A stretch of DNA of 64,000 nt from CALUOB01 sp944322305 (GTDB taxonomy: Bacteria; Actinomycetota; Coriobacteriia; Coriobacteriales; Coriobacteriaceae). The stretch's first letter is position 1. Every line of letters begins with the position of its first letter. This document shows, piece by piece, positions 42,401-51,578 of the stretch. The translations under genes and the position numbers were made by a program. The stretch lies in the NCBI GenBank assembly GCA_963931605.1, contig OZ007031.1, forward strand, positions 2,294,001 through 2,358,000, given 5' to 3'. Under the pieces are notes generated by a model that saw only the letters and a list, made by a program, of their open reading frames with translations, was not told the origin of the DNA and did not search any database.

Positions 42401-42952
42401 ATGGAATACCCCCAACGCATTGTCAACATGTTGCGGCGCAACCAAGGATACGTAGAAGCGCGTGCGCGCAGAAGGAAGCCCGACCTGTCGGGATCGTGGT
42501 GCAAAACGGTCGTGGTTTGCGACGCGCTTCCCGGCTTGCCGCGCGAGGCGCTCGAGGCGCTGGGTCTCGAGCTGGGCGAGGTCGTGCTCGTCTCGGTTGC
42601 CGGGGCGGTGGCCGACGCCGTTTACGGCGAGGTCGCCCGCTCGGTGCTTGCCGCGGTTGCGCGCTACCAGGTGATGGACGTCATAGTGGTGGGCCGCGAC
42701 GGCGCCGCCCCGGCCGAGGCAGGCCTGATCGCGGCTGAGCTGGTGGATGCGGGGCTTTCGCCTGCGTATCTGGAGCGCATCGTGCGCAGCGACGCCGGCG
42801 CAGCGCGCGTGGTCGAAGAGTGCCGCACCTGCGACCAGATGGTGCGCAAGACGGTGTATTTGCTGCGCAACCATCCGTTGGTGCCGCGCACAGTGAGCGT
42901 GTGGGGCTTTGCGCTGGAGCCGGAGAGCGGCCGCGTGCGCGCGGTGCAGTAG
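42401..42952 (+). CDS. Carbonic anhydrase-like protein lacking the zinc site
   Basis: A 183-residue homologue of the beta-carbonic anhydrase at 21844-22419: AVYGEVARSVLAAV aligns without gaps to DPYGEVMRSVLVAV, and RNHPLVPRTVSVWGFALE to RTHPLVPPSVSVRGFVIN. The CxDxR motif reads CDALPG (Cys40 may be kept, Asp and Arg are lost) and the His-x2-Cys zinc pair GHTNCG reads GRDGAA (His to Arg99, Cys to Ala102). It cannot hold the normal zinc centre, so a binding or regulatory role is more likely than catalysis. Start ATG 42401 with GGAGGAAAGAGG. It stands alone between purL and a glycan export operon. Confidence 0.8.
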   Translation: MEYPQRIVNMLRRNQGYVEARARRRKPDLSGSWCKTVVVCDALPGLPREALEALGLELGEVVLVSVAGAVADAVYGEVARSVLAAVARYQVMDVIVVGRDGAAPAEAGLIAAELVDAGLSPAYLERIVRSDAGAARVVEECRTCDQMVRKTVYLLRNHPLVPRTVSVWGFALEPESGRVRAVQ

Positions 42953-43216
42953 ATCGGATCGAGGCAGATGCAGAGCCAGCACGAAAGAGGCGCAGGCAGC
43001 GGAAGCTCATAGGGGTGGGCCGACAGCCGACGCGGCTGCCCGTCGCTCCTCCCGCACCGTGCGCGATTCTCGACCGCGGCCCCGCGGCGCGCCCCGCTCC
43101 GTAGTTTTCTTGAACGCGCGGGCGCCTGCGCGCCCTGTGCTACCATGAGCTTCTATGGAACGCGGGTCGCGTGCTGGCCGCGCGCGGCCGAGGCCATTAC
43201 CTAAGGGGTTGCGATC

Positions 43217-44035
43217 GTGTCAGCTACAACCGATCTTTCGACGACGTACGCCAAGAGCGGCTTTGCCAAAGACGTCTTCATCCTGCGGCAGCTTGTGACC
43301 AAGGACTTCAAGCTCAAGTACCGCCGCAGCGTGCTCGGCGTGGTGTGGAGCGTGCTCAACCCGCTGCTCATGATGGTTGTCATGAGCATCGTGTTCAGCT
43401 ACCTGTTTGGGTCGAACATCGAGAACTTCCCGCTCTACCTCATCGTGGGCAACATCACCTTCTCGCTTATGAGCGACTCGACCAACGCAGCCCTCTGGTC
43501 GATCATCGACGCTGCGCCCCTGCTCAAGAAGGTCAAGGTCGACCGCTTCGTCTTCCCTGTGCAGAAGGTGCTCTTCGCGTTGGTGAACTTCGCCTTCTCG
43601 CTTATCGCCGTGGCGCTTGTCATGCTGTGGTTCCATGTCATGCCCACCTGGCATCTCGTGTGGCTGCCGGTGTGTCTGGTGCTGCTCATGCTGTTCTGCA
43701 TCGGCATCGGCCTTGCCATCGGCTCTCTCGCGGTCTTCTTCCGCGACATCATCCACCTGTGGGGCGTGGTGATTCTCGCCTGGACGTACCTGACGCCCAT
43801 CTTCTGGGATTTCTCCCTGCTGACCAGCAACCCGGCGGTCCCCTCGTGGATCATCACGCTGGTGAAGGTAAACCCCATGTACAACTATATTACCTTCATG
43901 CGCGATATCTTCCTGTGGCAGCAGAGCCCCAGCATGACCACGCTTGCCGCGTGCGTTCTCTGGGCGGTCGTCATGCTGGCCGTTGGGTTCGTCATCTTCC
44001 GCAAGACCGAGCATAAGTTCATCCTCTACGTGTAG
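43217..44035 (+). CDS. ABC-2 polysaccharide/teichoic acid export permease (Wzm/TagG type)
   Basis: A 272-residue membrane protein with six helices. The N-terminal amphipathic start LRQLVTKDFKLKYRRSVLGVVWSVLNPLLMM is the signature of the Wzm/TagG family that exports undecaprenyl-linked glycans across the membrane. GTG 43217 is the start, AAGGGG upstream. It is followed 15 bp later by its ATPase. Together with three glycosyltransferase genes it forms a surface-glycan operon. Confidence 0.92.
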   Translation: MSATTDLSTTYAKSGFAKDVFILRQLVTKDFKLKYRRSVLGVVWSVLNPLLMMVVMSIVFSYLFGSNIENFPLYLIVGNITFSLMSDSTNAALWSIIDAAPLLKKVKVDRFVFPVQKVLFALVNFAFSLIAVALVMLWFHVMPTWHLVWLPVCLVLLMLFCIGIGLAIGSLAVFFRDIIHLWGVVILAWTYLTPIFWDFSLLTSNPAVPSWIITLVKVNPMYNYITFMRDIFLWQQSPSMTTLAACVLWAVVMLAVGFVIFRKTEHKFILYV

Positions 44036-44050
44036 AAAAGGGGCTCACCC

Positions 44051-44812
44051 ATGGCCATCAACCAAACAGCGGCTCCTGAGTACGCTATCGAGGTCAACGA
44101 CGTCTCGATGGTCTTCAACATGGCAAGCGAGCAGCTCAACAGCTTGAAGGAGTACTTCATTAAACTTGCGCGGCGGGAGCTGTTTTTCAAGGAGTTCCGC
44201 GCGCTCGACCACGTCTCCTTCAAGGTTCCCAAGGGCGAGGTCATGGGCTTGGTGGGCACCAACGGCTCGGGTAAGTCGACCATGCTCAAGATCATAGCCG
44301 GCGTGCTGGAGCCCAGCGAGGGCTCGGTCGTGGTGCGCGGCAACATCGCCCCGCTCATCGAGCTCGGCGCCGGCTTCGATCTGGAGCTCACTGCGCGCGA
44401 GAACATCTACCTCAACGGGTCGTTGCTGGGGTACACCAAGGAGTTCATTGACGAGCACCTAGACGAGATCGTGGAGTTCGCGGAGCTGCGCGACTTCATG
44501 GACATGCCGCTCAAGAACTATTCGAGCGGCATGGTGGCACGTATCGCCTTCGCCATCGCCACGATCACCGAGCCCGACGTGCTCATCGTTGATGAGACCC
44601 TTTCGGTGGGCGACGTGTTCTTCCAGGAGAAGTGCGAGCGCCGCATTCAGAGCTTCATCGATTCGGGCAACGTAACGGTTCTCTTCGTAAGCCACTCCAT
44701 CGAGCAGGTTGAGCGCCTGTGCACCTCGGCCGTTTGGATCGAACGCGGCAAGCAGCGCATGATCGGTCCGGTGAAAGAGGTCTGCGAAGCCTACCGCAAC
44801 CAGTTCAACTAG
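44051..44812 (+). CDS. ABC transporter ATPase for polysaccharide export (Wzt/TagH type)
   Basis: A 253-residue ATPase. Walker A GTNGSGKST (about residues 74-82), signature NYSSGMVARIAFA, Walker B VLIVDETLSVGD and the conserved FVSHSIEQVERLC switch region. The long N-terminal lead FKEFRALDHVSFKVPKGE is typical of Wzt/TagH. There is no C-terminal carbohydrate-binding domain, so the exporter is of the short TagH-like kind. Start ATG 44051. Confidence 0.93.
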   Translation: MAINQTAAPEYAIEVNDVSMVFNMASEQLNSLKEYFIKLARRELFFKEFRALDHVSFKVPKGEVMGLVGTNGSGKSTMLKIIAGVLEPSEGSVVVRGNIAPLIELGAGFDLELTARENIYLNGSLLGYTKEFIDEHLDEIVEFAELRDFMDMPLKNYSSGMVARIAFAIATITEPDVLIVDETLSVGDVFFQEKCERRIQSFIDSGNVTVLFVSHSIEQVERLCTSAVWIERGKQRMIGPVKEVCEAYRNQFN

Positions 44813-44821
44813 GCGATTCCG

Positions 44822-45934
44822 ATGACTGCGCTAAGCGGGGGCGGTGACGCTCTCTCTCAGACGGGAAAGGTGCCGTTCTTTTCGATCGTGATGCCAGCCT
44901 ATCAGGCTGAGAAGTATCTAGACGAGACGCTCCGTTCCATCGAGGGGCAATCATTCGAAGATTGGGAGCTCATAGTTGTAGACGATGGTTGTACTGATAG
45001 TACGGTTGATATCGTTAGGTCTCATGCGCGCGTTAACGGAAAAATACGCCTTGTGTCCCATGAGCACAATCGAGGGTTGTCAGCAGCTAGAAACACGGGA
45101 ATCGAGGAGGCGCGTGGCCGGTATCTCTGGTTTCCCGATTCTGACGATTGGTTTGACCGGGATACATTGGAGCGCGTGCATGACGCTCTTACCACGGGCG
45201 ATTTCGATGTGGCGATCTTTGGCGTTGTTGAGGAGTACTACAACGCTGATGGTGCACCCGTTGGCAAGAGCCGCGTGGTGAAGCCGCGTGCTCAGGTTTG
45301 CTCTAACCAGGTCGCTGTGCGCTCCAGCGTGTTGGAGTGGGAGCGGGAGACGCTTTACGGGTATGCAACGATGAAGGCCTATAGGAGGAAGTCCATCGGG
45401 GCGGTGCGTTTTGAAGATGATGTGCCGTTTATTGAGGATTTCCTGTTCAACGTGGGTTTCTTCGAAAATGCCAGCTCGGCTGTTTGCTTGGATTTCGCGC
45501 CGTATCACTACCGTAAGATGATCGCGAAAAACCTTACCAATGCTTTTTCTCCTCGCTATTTCGAGATGCACCGTCGGCGTATTCAAGAGCTGCGCGATCA
45601 GCTCATACGCTTTGGCATTTACGACGAGGGTGCCCGGGGCGTTCTCGGGCGTCTCTTCGTGCGGTACATCATGTCCGCCTTAGAGCGCAATTGCGATGCT
45701 CGTGCCGAGATGAAGCATGCCCAGCGCAAGGCATGGTGTCGTGCATTGTTCGCTGACTCGCTCTTTTTGGAGCTCGTTCCATGTGCAGATAGCGGTGGCG
45801 GTGCGCTTATCACGATGGTTGCGCGGCTCCTTGCGATGCATCGTACAACGGGGTGTCTAGTGGTGGGGCGCGTGATCCATATTGTCCGCACCCGCTTTGG
45901 CGGTCTGTTCATGAAACTGCGCTACGGCATCTAG
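44822..45934 (+). CDS. Glycosyltransferase family 2 protein
   Basis: A 370-residue GT-A glycosyltransferase. FFSIVMPAYQAEKYLDETLRSI opens the fold, LIVVDDGCTDST holds the nucleotide-sugar Asp pair, and LWFPDSDDWFD is the metal-binding DxD-type motif. The C-terminal third is helical and unassigned. It starts 9 bp after the ATPase gene. Third-position G/C is noticeably lower than in the exporter genes, suggesting later acquisition of the sugar-specific part of the locus. Confidence 0.9.
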   Translation: MTALSGGGDALSQTGKVPFFSIVMPAYQAEKYLDETLRSIEGQSFEDWELIVVDDGCTDSTVDIVRSHARVNGKIRLVSHEHNRGLSAARNTGIEEARGRYLWFPDSDDWFDRDTLERVHDALTTGDFDVAIFGVVEEYYNADGAPVGKSRVVKPRAQVCSNQVAVRSSVLEWERETLYGYATMKAYRRKSIGAVRFEDDVPFIEDFLFNVGFFENASSAVCLDFAPYHYRKMIAKNLTNAFSPRYFEMHRRRIQELRDQLIRFGIYDEGARGVLGRLFVRYIMSALERNCDARAEMKHAQRKAWCRALFADSLFLELVPCADSGGGALITMVARLLAMHRTTGCLVVGRVIHIVRTRFGGLFMKLRYGI

Positions 45935-45959
45935 CTTTGCGAGCAGAGGGAAGGTCCTC

Positions 45960-46979
45960 ATGGGGAAGTTGTTGACGATAGGCGTTCCTGCGTACAACGT
46001 TGAGGATTATTTGGAGCAGAGCCTCGACTCGTACGCCGACCAGCGCTTTTTCGGTTCGCTCGAGGTTATCGTGGTGAACGATGGATCGAGTGACCGCACG
46101 TCAGAGATTGCGCATGCTTATGCGCAGCGCTGGCCACAAGTATTCAGGGTGATTGACAAACAGAACGGCGGACATGGTTCTGCGGTGAACGCTGCCTTGG
46201 ATGCGGCAGAGGGTCGTTATTATCGCGTGGTCGACGGCGATGACTGGATGCTGACGGATAACCTCGCGCGCCTGCTTGACTGCTTGGCGTATTGCACGAG
46301 CGATCTGGTTGTGGATGTTAAGCGCGAGGTGCATTCGGTGACGGGTGAGACGGTGCTAGACGCCTTGCCTGTCGATGTGGAGACCGGGCACGAGCTGCCT
46401 TTTGAGCAAATTGCGAAGCGTTCGGAGCTCTATGCGAATCTGATGATTCATGACATTTCGGTGCGCGTTGACTTTGCCCGCTCTCATGACGTTCACTTAT
46501 TGGAGAAGTGTTTCTATGTCGATTACGAGTACGTGCTAAAGTTGACCGTTCCGGCCCGAACGATCACGTTTTTCAATCTTGAAACCTACCAATACCGTGT
46601 GGGCAACGTCAGCCAGAGCATTTCCTCGGCGAATTACGTGAAGCGCTATGAAAACCACGACCGTGTCGTACGCGAGGTGCTGAGATTCGCCGATGCGTGC
46701 CGCAATGATCCTCATTTGGAGGAGACGGCTGTTGCCTACGCGCAGCAACGCGCGGTTTACATCCTGTACACGCACTTTAACATAGCGTTGATTTTTGATC
46801 GCAACCGCAAACGCGGACGTCAGCGCGCACGTGCAACAAGGCGCATGCTGCGTTCTGAATATCCCTACTTTTGGCCGCTCGTGCGCAAGCGCTATCTTCA
46901 GGCATATGTACTCGGCCTGCTGGGCTTTGACGCGGCGCGGCTTGACCGTCTCATGGGGCATGCGCGGCGCGACGCCTAA
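45960..46979 (+). CDS. Glycosyltransferase family 2 protein
   Basis: A 339-residue GT-A enzyme. LTIGVPAYNVEDYLEQSLDSY, EVIVVNDGSSDRTSEIA, NGGHGSAVNAALDAAEGRYYRVVDGDDWM show the donor site and DGDD metal motif. Similar to bacterial beta-glycosyltransferases acting on surface glycans. Start ATG 45960 with AGGGAAGG. Like the gene before it, it has lower GC than the flanking genes. Confidence 0.9.
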   Translation: MGKLLTIGVPAYNVEDYLEQSLDSYADQRFFGSLEVIVVNDGSSDRTSEIAHAYAQRWPQVFRVIDKQNGGHGSAVNAALDAAEGRYYRVVDGDDWMLTDNLARLLDCLAYCTSDLVVDVKREVHSVTGETVLDALPVDVETGHELPFEQIAKRSELYANLMIHDISVRVDFARSHDVHLLEKCFYVDYEYVLKLTVPARTITFFNLETYQYRVGNVSQSISSANYVKRYENHDRVVREVLRFADACRNDPHLEETAVAYAQQRAVYILYTHFNIALIFDRNRKRGRQRARATRRMLRSEYPYFWPLVRKRYLQAYVLGLLGFDAARLDRLMGHARRDA

Positions 46980-47048
46980 CGCATTGGCATGTCGTTGGGA
47001 AGTCTGTGACGCTCGTTTACAATGGATGGGCTAACGGAAGGGAGAGAC

Positions 47049-48485
47049 ATGGTTAATCATACCGAAAACGCAGACGACAACCAGGTCATCACTTCAGGCT
47101 ACATTGCACATGATGGTATCTTCGCCGGCACCGAGTTTTCCGCAGCTGCAGATGTTGAAACGGACGCCGAAGGTCTCGATACCGCTGTAGGCTTCGAGGA
47201 CTTCACGCAGGACGCGCCGGACGAGGAGGACGCCGTTGCCGGCTCCGACCCCGCCGCACCGTCCCGCGGGCGCATTGCCGTGTACAGCATCGACGCCAAG
47301 CTGCCCGGCGAGGTCAAAGGCGCCACGCGCTACACCTTCCTGTGCAGCCTGCTTGCCCAAGCGGGCTACGAGGTCGACTTCATCACGTCGCGCTTCCAGC
47401 ACTGGGACAAGGAGATGCGCTCCAAGGACTTTGCGGTGGACGCTCCGTACGCAGTGCATCTCATCGACGAGCCGGGCTATCCCAAGAACATGTGCCCGCA
47501 ACGCATTTGGTCGCACCATATCATGGCCAAGAACGTTGCGGACTTCTTCGAACGCGATCATGCCTTCGACCTCGTTTACTGCCAGATCCCGCCCAACGAC
47601 GTTGCGGCCGCCGTGGCCGAGGCTGCGGAACGCTATCGCATCCCGCTCATCATCGACGTGAACGACCTGTGGCCCGAGGCGTTCCGCGTGGCGCTCGACG
47701 TTCCCGTGGTCTCAAACGTCGCCTTCGCGCCCTTTTACGCTCAGGCCAAGCGCGCCTACTCCCTGGCCGACGCCATTGTGGGCACGTCCGACGAGTACGC
47801 TTCGCGCCCCTTCTCAGACCGTCCGCGCAACATTCCCAAGCTCGTGGTGTACGTGGGCAACGACCTCGCCGAGTTCGACCGCGGCGTGGACGAGTTCGCC
47901 CTTGAGATCGACCGCCCGGAAGGTGAGCTGTGGATCGCCTACGCCGGCACGCTCTCGGCGTGCTACGACGTTGCCACGCTCATCCGCGCGGTGGCCCAGG
48001 TGGCCGAGAAGCACCCGGAGGTGCGTCTCAAGCTGCTTGGCGACGGCGTGGAGCGCGAGGCGCTGGAGCAGGTGGCTGCCGAGACGGGTGCTCCGGTTGA
48101 CTTCCTCGGCTACGTGCCCTACGGGCAGATGGCCGCTTACCTCGAATGCTCGGACATCCTGGTGAACTCGCTGGTCAAGAAGGCTCCTCAAAGCGTGCCG
48201 ACCAAGATCGCCGACTACCTTGCGGCAGGCAAGCCCATGGTCAACACCTCGCCGAGTCCGGAGTTCGGCCTCAAGGTCACACAGGACGGCTTCGGCGTGA
48301 ACGTCGAGCCCGAGGACGCGGGCCTTCTCGCCGAGGCACTCGAAAAGCTCATCGCCGACGAGCCCGAGCGCATGCGCATGGGCATGATTGCGCGCGAGGT
48401 GGCCGAGGAGGAGTTCGATCGGCGTCGAGCCTACCAGGCCACCCTCAAGCTCATCGAGGATCTTATCGCCCGCGGCAAGCGGTAG
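47049..48485 (+). CDS. Glycosyltransferase family 4-like (GT-B) protein
   Basis: A 478-residue GT-B glycosyltransferase. Residues 1-75 are an acidic, probably disordered N-terminal extension. The acceptor domain starts at RIAVYSIDAKLPGEVKGATRY; the donor domain shows IAYAGTLSACYDVATLIRAV, LKLLGDGVEREALEQ and KIADYLAAGKPMVNT. Start ATG 47049 with GGAAGGGAGAG. It is the last gene of the glycan operon; GC is back to genome average. Confidence 0.87.
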   Translation: MVNHTENADDNQVITSGYIAHDGIFAGTEFSAAADVETDAEGLDTAVGFEDFTQDAPDEEDAVAGSDPAAPSRGRIAVYSIDAKLPGEVKGATRYTFLCSLLAQAGYEVDFITSRFQHWDKEMRSKDFAVDAPYAVHLIDEPGYPKNMCPQRIWSHHIMAKNVADFFERDHAFDLVYCQIPPNDVAAAVAEAAERYRIPLIIDVNDLWPEAFRVALDVPVVSNVAFAPFYAQAKRAYSLADAIVGTSDEYASRPFSDRPRNIPKLVVYVGNDLAEFDRGVDEFALEIDRPEGELWIAYAGTLSACYDVATLIRAVAQVAEKHPEVRLKLLGDGVEREALEQVAAETGAPVDFLGYVPYGQMAAYLECSDILVNSLVKKAPQSVPTKIADYLAAGKPMVNTSPSPEFGLKVTQDGFGVNVEPEDAGLLAEALEKLIADEPERMRMGMIAREVAEEEFDRRRAYQATLKLIEDLIARGKR

Positions 48486-48646
48486 GGGCGTTGCCGCGTG
48501 GGCGGTCCGCGCTCCAACCTTTCTTGAAGCGACGGATTGCGCCCGGCGACCTAGGGCGCATGCGTCGTATTTGGCTCTGCGCAGCGCACCGGGGCCGTTT
48601 TGGTCTATGCTGCTGATGCGCCTGTAAGCGAGTGAGAGGAGCGCCC

Positions 48647-49162
48647 ATGGCAGAAGCCGTTATGTTCGAGCCGGTTGAGACCCCCGATGACGAGGAGCGC
48701 CTGGTTTCGCTGGCCTCCGAGATCTGGCACGAGTACTGGCCCGACCTCATCGGTGCCGCTCAGACCGACTACATGATTGAGCAGTTCCAGAGCCTGGAGG
48801 CCGTCCGCCGCGACCGTGCGGAGAACGGCTACGAGTATTGGATCCTGCGTGGCGCCGGCGACGGACGCGAAATCGGCTATACGGGCGGGCATGTTGAGCC
48901 CGAGACCAACCGCTTCTTCATCAGCAAGATCTACCTGCGCCACGGCGAGCGCGGCAAGCATTTTGCCAGCGCGGTCATTGCGTTTTACGAGCGTCTGTGC
49001 CGCGAGCGCGGGCTCGAGGCCATGTACCTCACCGTGAACAAGGGAAACGAGCTGGGCAAGCGAGCCTACGACGCCAAGGGCTTCAAGGTCATCGACGCGG
49101 TGGAGACCGACATCGGCCACGGCTTTGTTATGGACGACTACATCATGGAGAAGCGCCTGTAG
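48647..49162 (+). CDS. GNAT family N-acetyltransferase
   Basis: A 171-residue acetyltransferase. Seen: YTGGHVEPETNRFFISKIYLRHGERGKHFASAVIAFYERL (beta 4 and acetyl-CoA loop region) and AYDAKGFKVIDAVETDIGHGFVMDDYIMEK, the typical C-terminal strand pair. Start ATG 48647 with GAGAGGAG. Substrate unknown. Separate from the glycan operon by 161 bp. Confidence 0.88.
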   Translation: MAEAVMFEPVETPDDEERLVSLASEIWHEYWPDLIGAAQTDYMIEQFQSLEAVRRDRAENGYEYWILRGAGDGREIGYTGGHVEPETNRFFISKIYLRHGERGKHFASAVIAFYERLCRERGLEAMYLTVNKGNELGKRAYDAKGFKVIDAVETDIGHGFVMDDYIMEKRL

Positions 49163-49418
49163 GGCGTACTCTGCGCCATCGGCGCGCTTTGGCGCCAGCG
49201 GCAAAGCGCGCGTCTTGCGCTGCCGCAAAACTGCCTGCCTCGCACCGTATATCGTGAAAACGATTCCATGCTCTGCGTGTGAGCGCGTGGTTGCGGCGTA
49301 TAATCAGATGCATCGAGGCGAGGGGACCGCGCGGTCAGCGCGGCAGGAGGAGTGCCCGCCGCAGCCATGCGCACCGGGCGATGCATACCGGGGCAGCGCC
49401 CCCGGTGAAGGGAGTACT

Positions 49419-50309
49419 ATGGCAGAGCAGTTGATCGGCGCCATCGAGGCGGGCGGCACGAAGATGGTCTGTGCGGTGGGCACGGCGGACGGCAAGGTGC
49501 TCGACCGCGCAAGCTACTCCACGCGCACCCCGGAGGAGACGCTTCCGGACCTCGTGGGCTATTTCAAAGACAAGGACATCGTTGCGCTGGGCTTGGCCGC
49601 TTTCGGCCCGGTGGCCGTGAACCCGTCTGACCCGCGCTTCGGGCGCATCCTCAACACGCCCAAGATCGCATGGCAGAACTACGACTTCATGGGCGAGCTC
49701 AAGCGCGCCCTCAACGTGCCGGTTGGCATCGACACCGACGTTAACGGCGCCTGCCTGGGCGAGATCACCTTCGGCGCGGCGCACGGCCTGACCGATGTGA
49801 TCTACATCACCGTGGGCACGGGCATCGGCGTGGGCGTGTGCATCGGTGGGCAGATGCTCCACGGCATGTTGCATCCCGAGGCCGGCCACGTGGCGGTGCA
49901 GCGCGCGGAGGGCGACACCGTTCCCAGCACCTGCCACTGCCACGATAGCTGCTTCGAGGGCGTTGCCGCCGGTCCTGCCGTGCAGCTGCGCCTGGGCGAG
50001 GACAACAACATCCTCTCCAACGACCCGGCGGTGCTGGAGCAGGAGGCCGACTACCTGGCCCAGGGCCTTGCTACCTACGTCCTGTGCTATTCGCCGCAGC
50101 GCATCATCCTCGGCGGCGGCGTGCCCGACCATACCCCCGAGCTCATGCCGCTGGTGCGCAAGAAGGCGCTCGAGAAGCTCAACGGCTATCTTTCCACGCC
50201 CGAGCTCGACAACATTGACACCTACATCGTCGCGCCGAGTCTCGACGGCAACCAGGGCGTTTTGGGCTCTATCGAGCTTGGTCGCCGCGCGCTTGAGGCC
50301 GCGGAGTAG
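49419..50309 (+). CDS. scrK: ROK family fructokinase
   Basis: A 296-residue sugar kinase. ATP-binding start IGAIEAGGTKMVCAVG, LGLAAFGPV, catalytic Asp in VGIDTDVNGACLGE, ITVGTGIGVGV, and the ROK zinc site HPEAGH with CHCHDSCFEG. It matches the fructokinase branch (ATP:fructose 6-phosphotransferase) that feeds glycolysis. Start ATG 49419 with GAAGGGAG; the frame open upstream overlaps the preceding GNAT gene and is not used. The gene symbol is by family similarity. Confidence 0.9.
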   Translation: MAEQLIGAIEAGGTKMVCAVGTADGKVLDRASYSTRTPEETLPDLVGYFKDKDIVALGLAAFGPVAVNPSDPRFGRILNTPKIAWQNYDFMGELKRALNVPVGIDTDVNGACLGEITFGAAHGLTDVIYITVGTGIGVGVCIGGQMLHGMLHPEAGHVAVQRAEGDTVPSTCHCHDSCFEGVAAGPAVQLRLGEDNNILSNDPAVLEQEADYLAQGLATYVLCYSPQRIILGGGVPDHTPELMPLVRKKALEKLNGYLSTPELDNIDTYIVAPSLDGNQGVLGSIELGRRALEAAE

Positions 50310-50715
50310 CCTAAGCTGGGCAGCGCTTGCGCGCAGGGGATCGCGGCGATTTCCGTGCGTTCGGTTCGCGTGCGCGGCGTTTGCGCGATGCGCTGGCGCA
50401 GTGCGCGCAGTTTTGCGCATGCGTTGCACGGTGCTCTTACGCACGGGTTTCCACCTGCGGGTTTCGCGCCCCGTTGCCGCTTGGCTGTGCGTGCGGCATC
50501 GGGGCGCGTTGCGTTTCGGCGTGGCCGCGATCTTCAGCGCGGTGGTTTTCCCGGTTTGGATACTTCGGCCTGCCTCCATGCGACGACCGTCGCTCTGACG
50601 AGATAACGCTGGGCAAGGAGGTCGGTGTCCCGACCCGCGTCGCCCTGCTGACGATCGGGGCTCTGATCCACTGATGCCCTGCTAGCAGCGCAAGCTCTGT
50701 CCCGCCAAGGATCTG

Positions 50716-50788
50716 GCTCCAAAGGCGCATGGCCTTTGCATTTCCGTCATTGAAATCGTCGGGAGCGAAGGCCATGCGCCTTTGGAGC
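50716..50788. repeat. Inverted pair of a 24-bp repeat
   Basis: 50716-50739 and 50765-50788 are reverse complements at 23 of 24 positions (core AAGGCCATGCGCCTTTGGAG), separated by 25 bases; RNA from here forms a 24-bp hairpin. Confidence 0.8.
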
Positions 50789-50867
50789 GAGCGCGGATGC
50801 CGGCGCGGATGCCGGCGCGGGCCCCGCGGCGCACACCGCGGGGGAGCCGTTGCAAAAGGGCCCTGCC

Positions 50868-50925
50868 GCAAACCCTATGCGCCTTTGGAGCAGGTGCAGA
50901 GGCGAAGGCCATACGTCTTTGGAGC
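50868..50925 (+). repeat. Two further direct copies of the 24-bp repeat
   Basis: 50868-50891 and 50902-50925 match the 50765 copy at about 19-22 of 24 positions, sharing TTTGGAGC at the 3' end. Confidence 0.7.
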
Positions 50926-51299
50926 CGGCGTTCGGGTGACGGAGCAGGGAGCCGACGCGTAGGCGTCGGCGCAGGGTGACAGCGCGAGGAGCCGGAGCGA
51001 GAGCGATAACGTGAGCCCCGCAGCGCAAGCCTGGTGCAAGGGCCCGGCGCTGTGAAGGCGGGGCGCGACCGCTGCGCGAGTGCGTGGAGCGCTGGGGTGG
51101 AGACAGCCATCTACATGGCCCGGCAGTTCGTCTCGCCCACCAACCCGGCACACGAGAAGTTATCCCTCTGTAACAAAAAGTTAACCATATACTACAAATT
51201 TTCCGAAACCGCTTCACAAGACTGCAAGTTAGTGGTAGGTTACTTTCCTGAACGGCGCATGTGCGCGTTCAGGGAACAGGAAAAGAGGCGAATGCGGCG

Positions 51300-51536
51300 A
51301 TGGCAGAGGCATCGGGAGCTACGCTGCCGCTTTCCTTGGCGAAAGCGGGGGAGACCGTGCGCGTTGCCCGCGTCCGCGGCGGCGAGGAGCTCAAGCGCCA
51401 CTTGGCGAACCTGGGGTTCGTGGAGGGCGCTGAGGTTCACGTGGTGAGCCAGGCCATGGGCAACATCATCGTCATGGTGAAGGGCGCGCGTCTCGGGCTG
51501 GACAACAAGACTGCGATGCGGGTCATGGTTGCCTAG
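51300..51536 (+). CDS. feoA: FeoA-like ferrous iron transport accessory protein
   Basis: A 78-residue SH3-like FeoA domain: LPLSLAKAGETVRVARVRGGEELKRHLANLGFVEGAEVHVVSQAMGNIIVMVKGARLGLD in the family layout. FeoA assists FeoB at the cytoplasmic side. Start ATG 51300 with AGAGG about 11 bp upstream; the spacing is long and a GTG at 51261 is a weaker choice. First of two FeoA genes. Confidence 0.9.
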   Translation: MAEASGATLPLSLAKAGETVRVARVRGGEELKRHLANLGFVEGAEVHVVSQAMGNIIVMVKGARLGLDNKTAMRVMVA

Positions 51537-51578
51537 CGCAGGCGCATCGCCGGCACGAGCAAGCGAGAGGGGGAGAAC

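Larger units (their letters stand above)
50310..51299. other. Gene-free region with repeats, upstream of feo
   Basis: 990 bp without a convincing gene; all frames are short and share no family. It contains four copies of a 24-bp repeat (see separate entries), a tandem GATGCCGGCGCGG pair near 50806-50832 and, at 51155-51290, an A/T-rich segment with TATACT (51188-51193) that may be the feo promoter. A hairpin (51247-51253 with 51267-51273) lies in the putative 5' leader of feoA. Confidence 0.55.

Noticed and set aside
50729..50979. Small frames across the 24-bp repeats encoding KAMRLWS peptides
   Set aside because: They arise from the repeats themselves, lack ribosome sites and end at random places.
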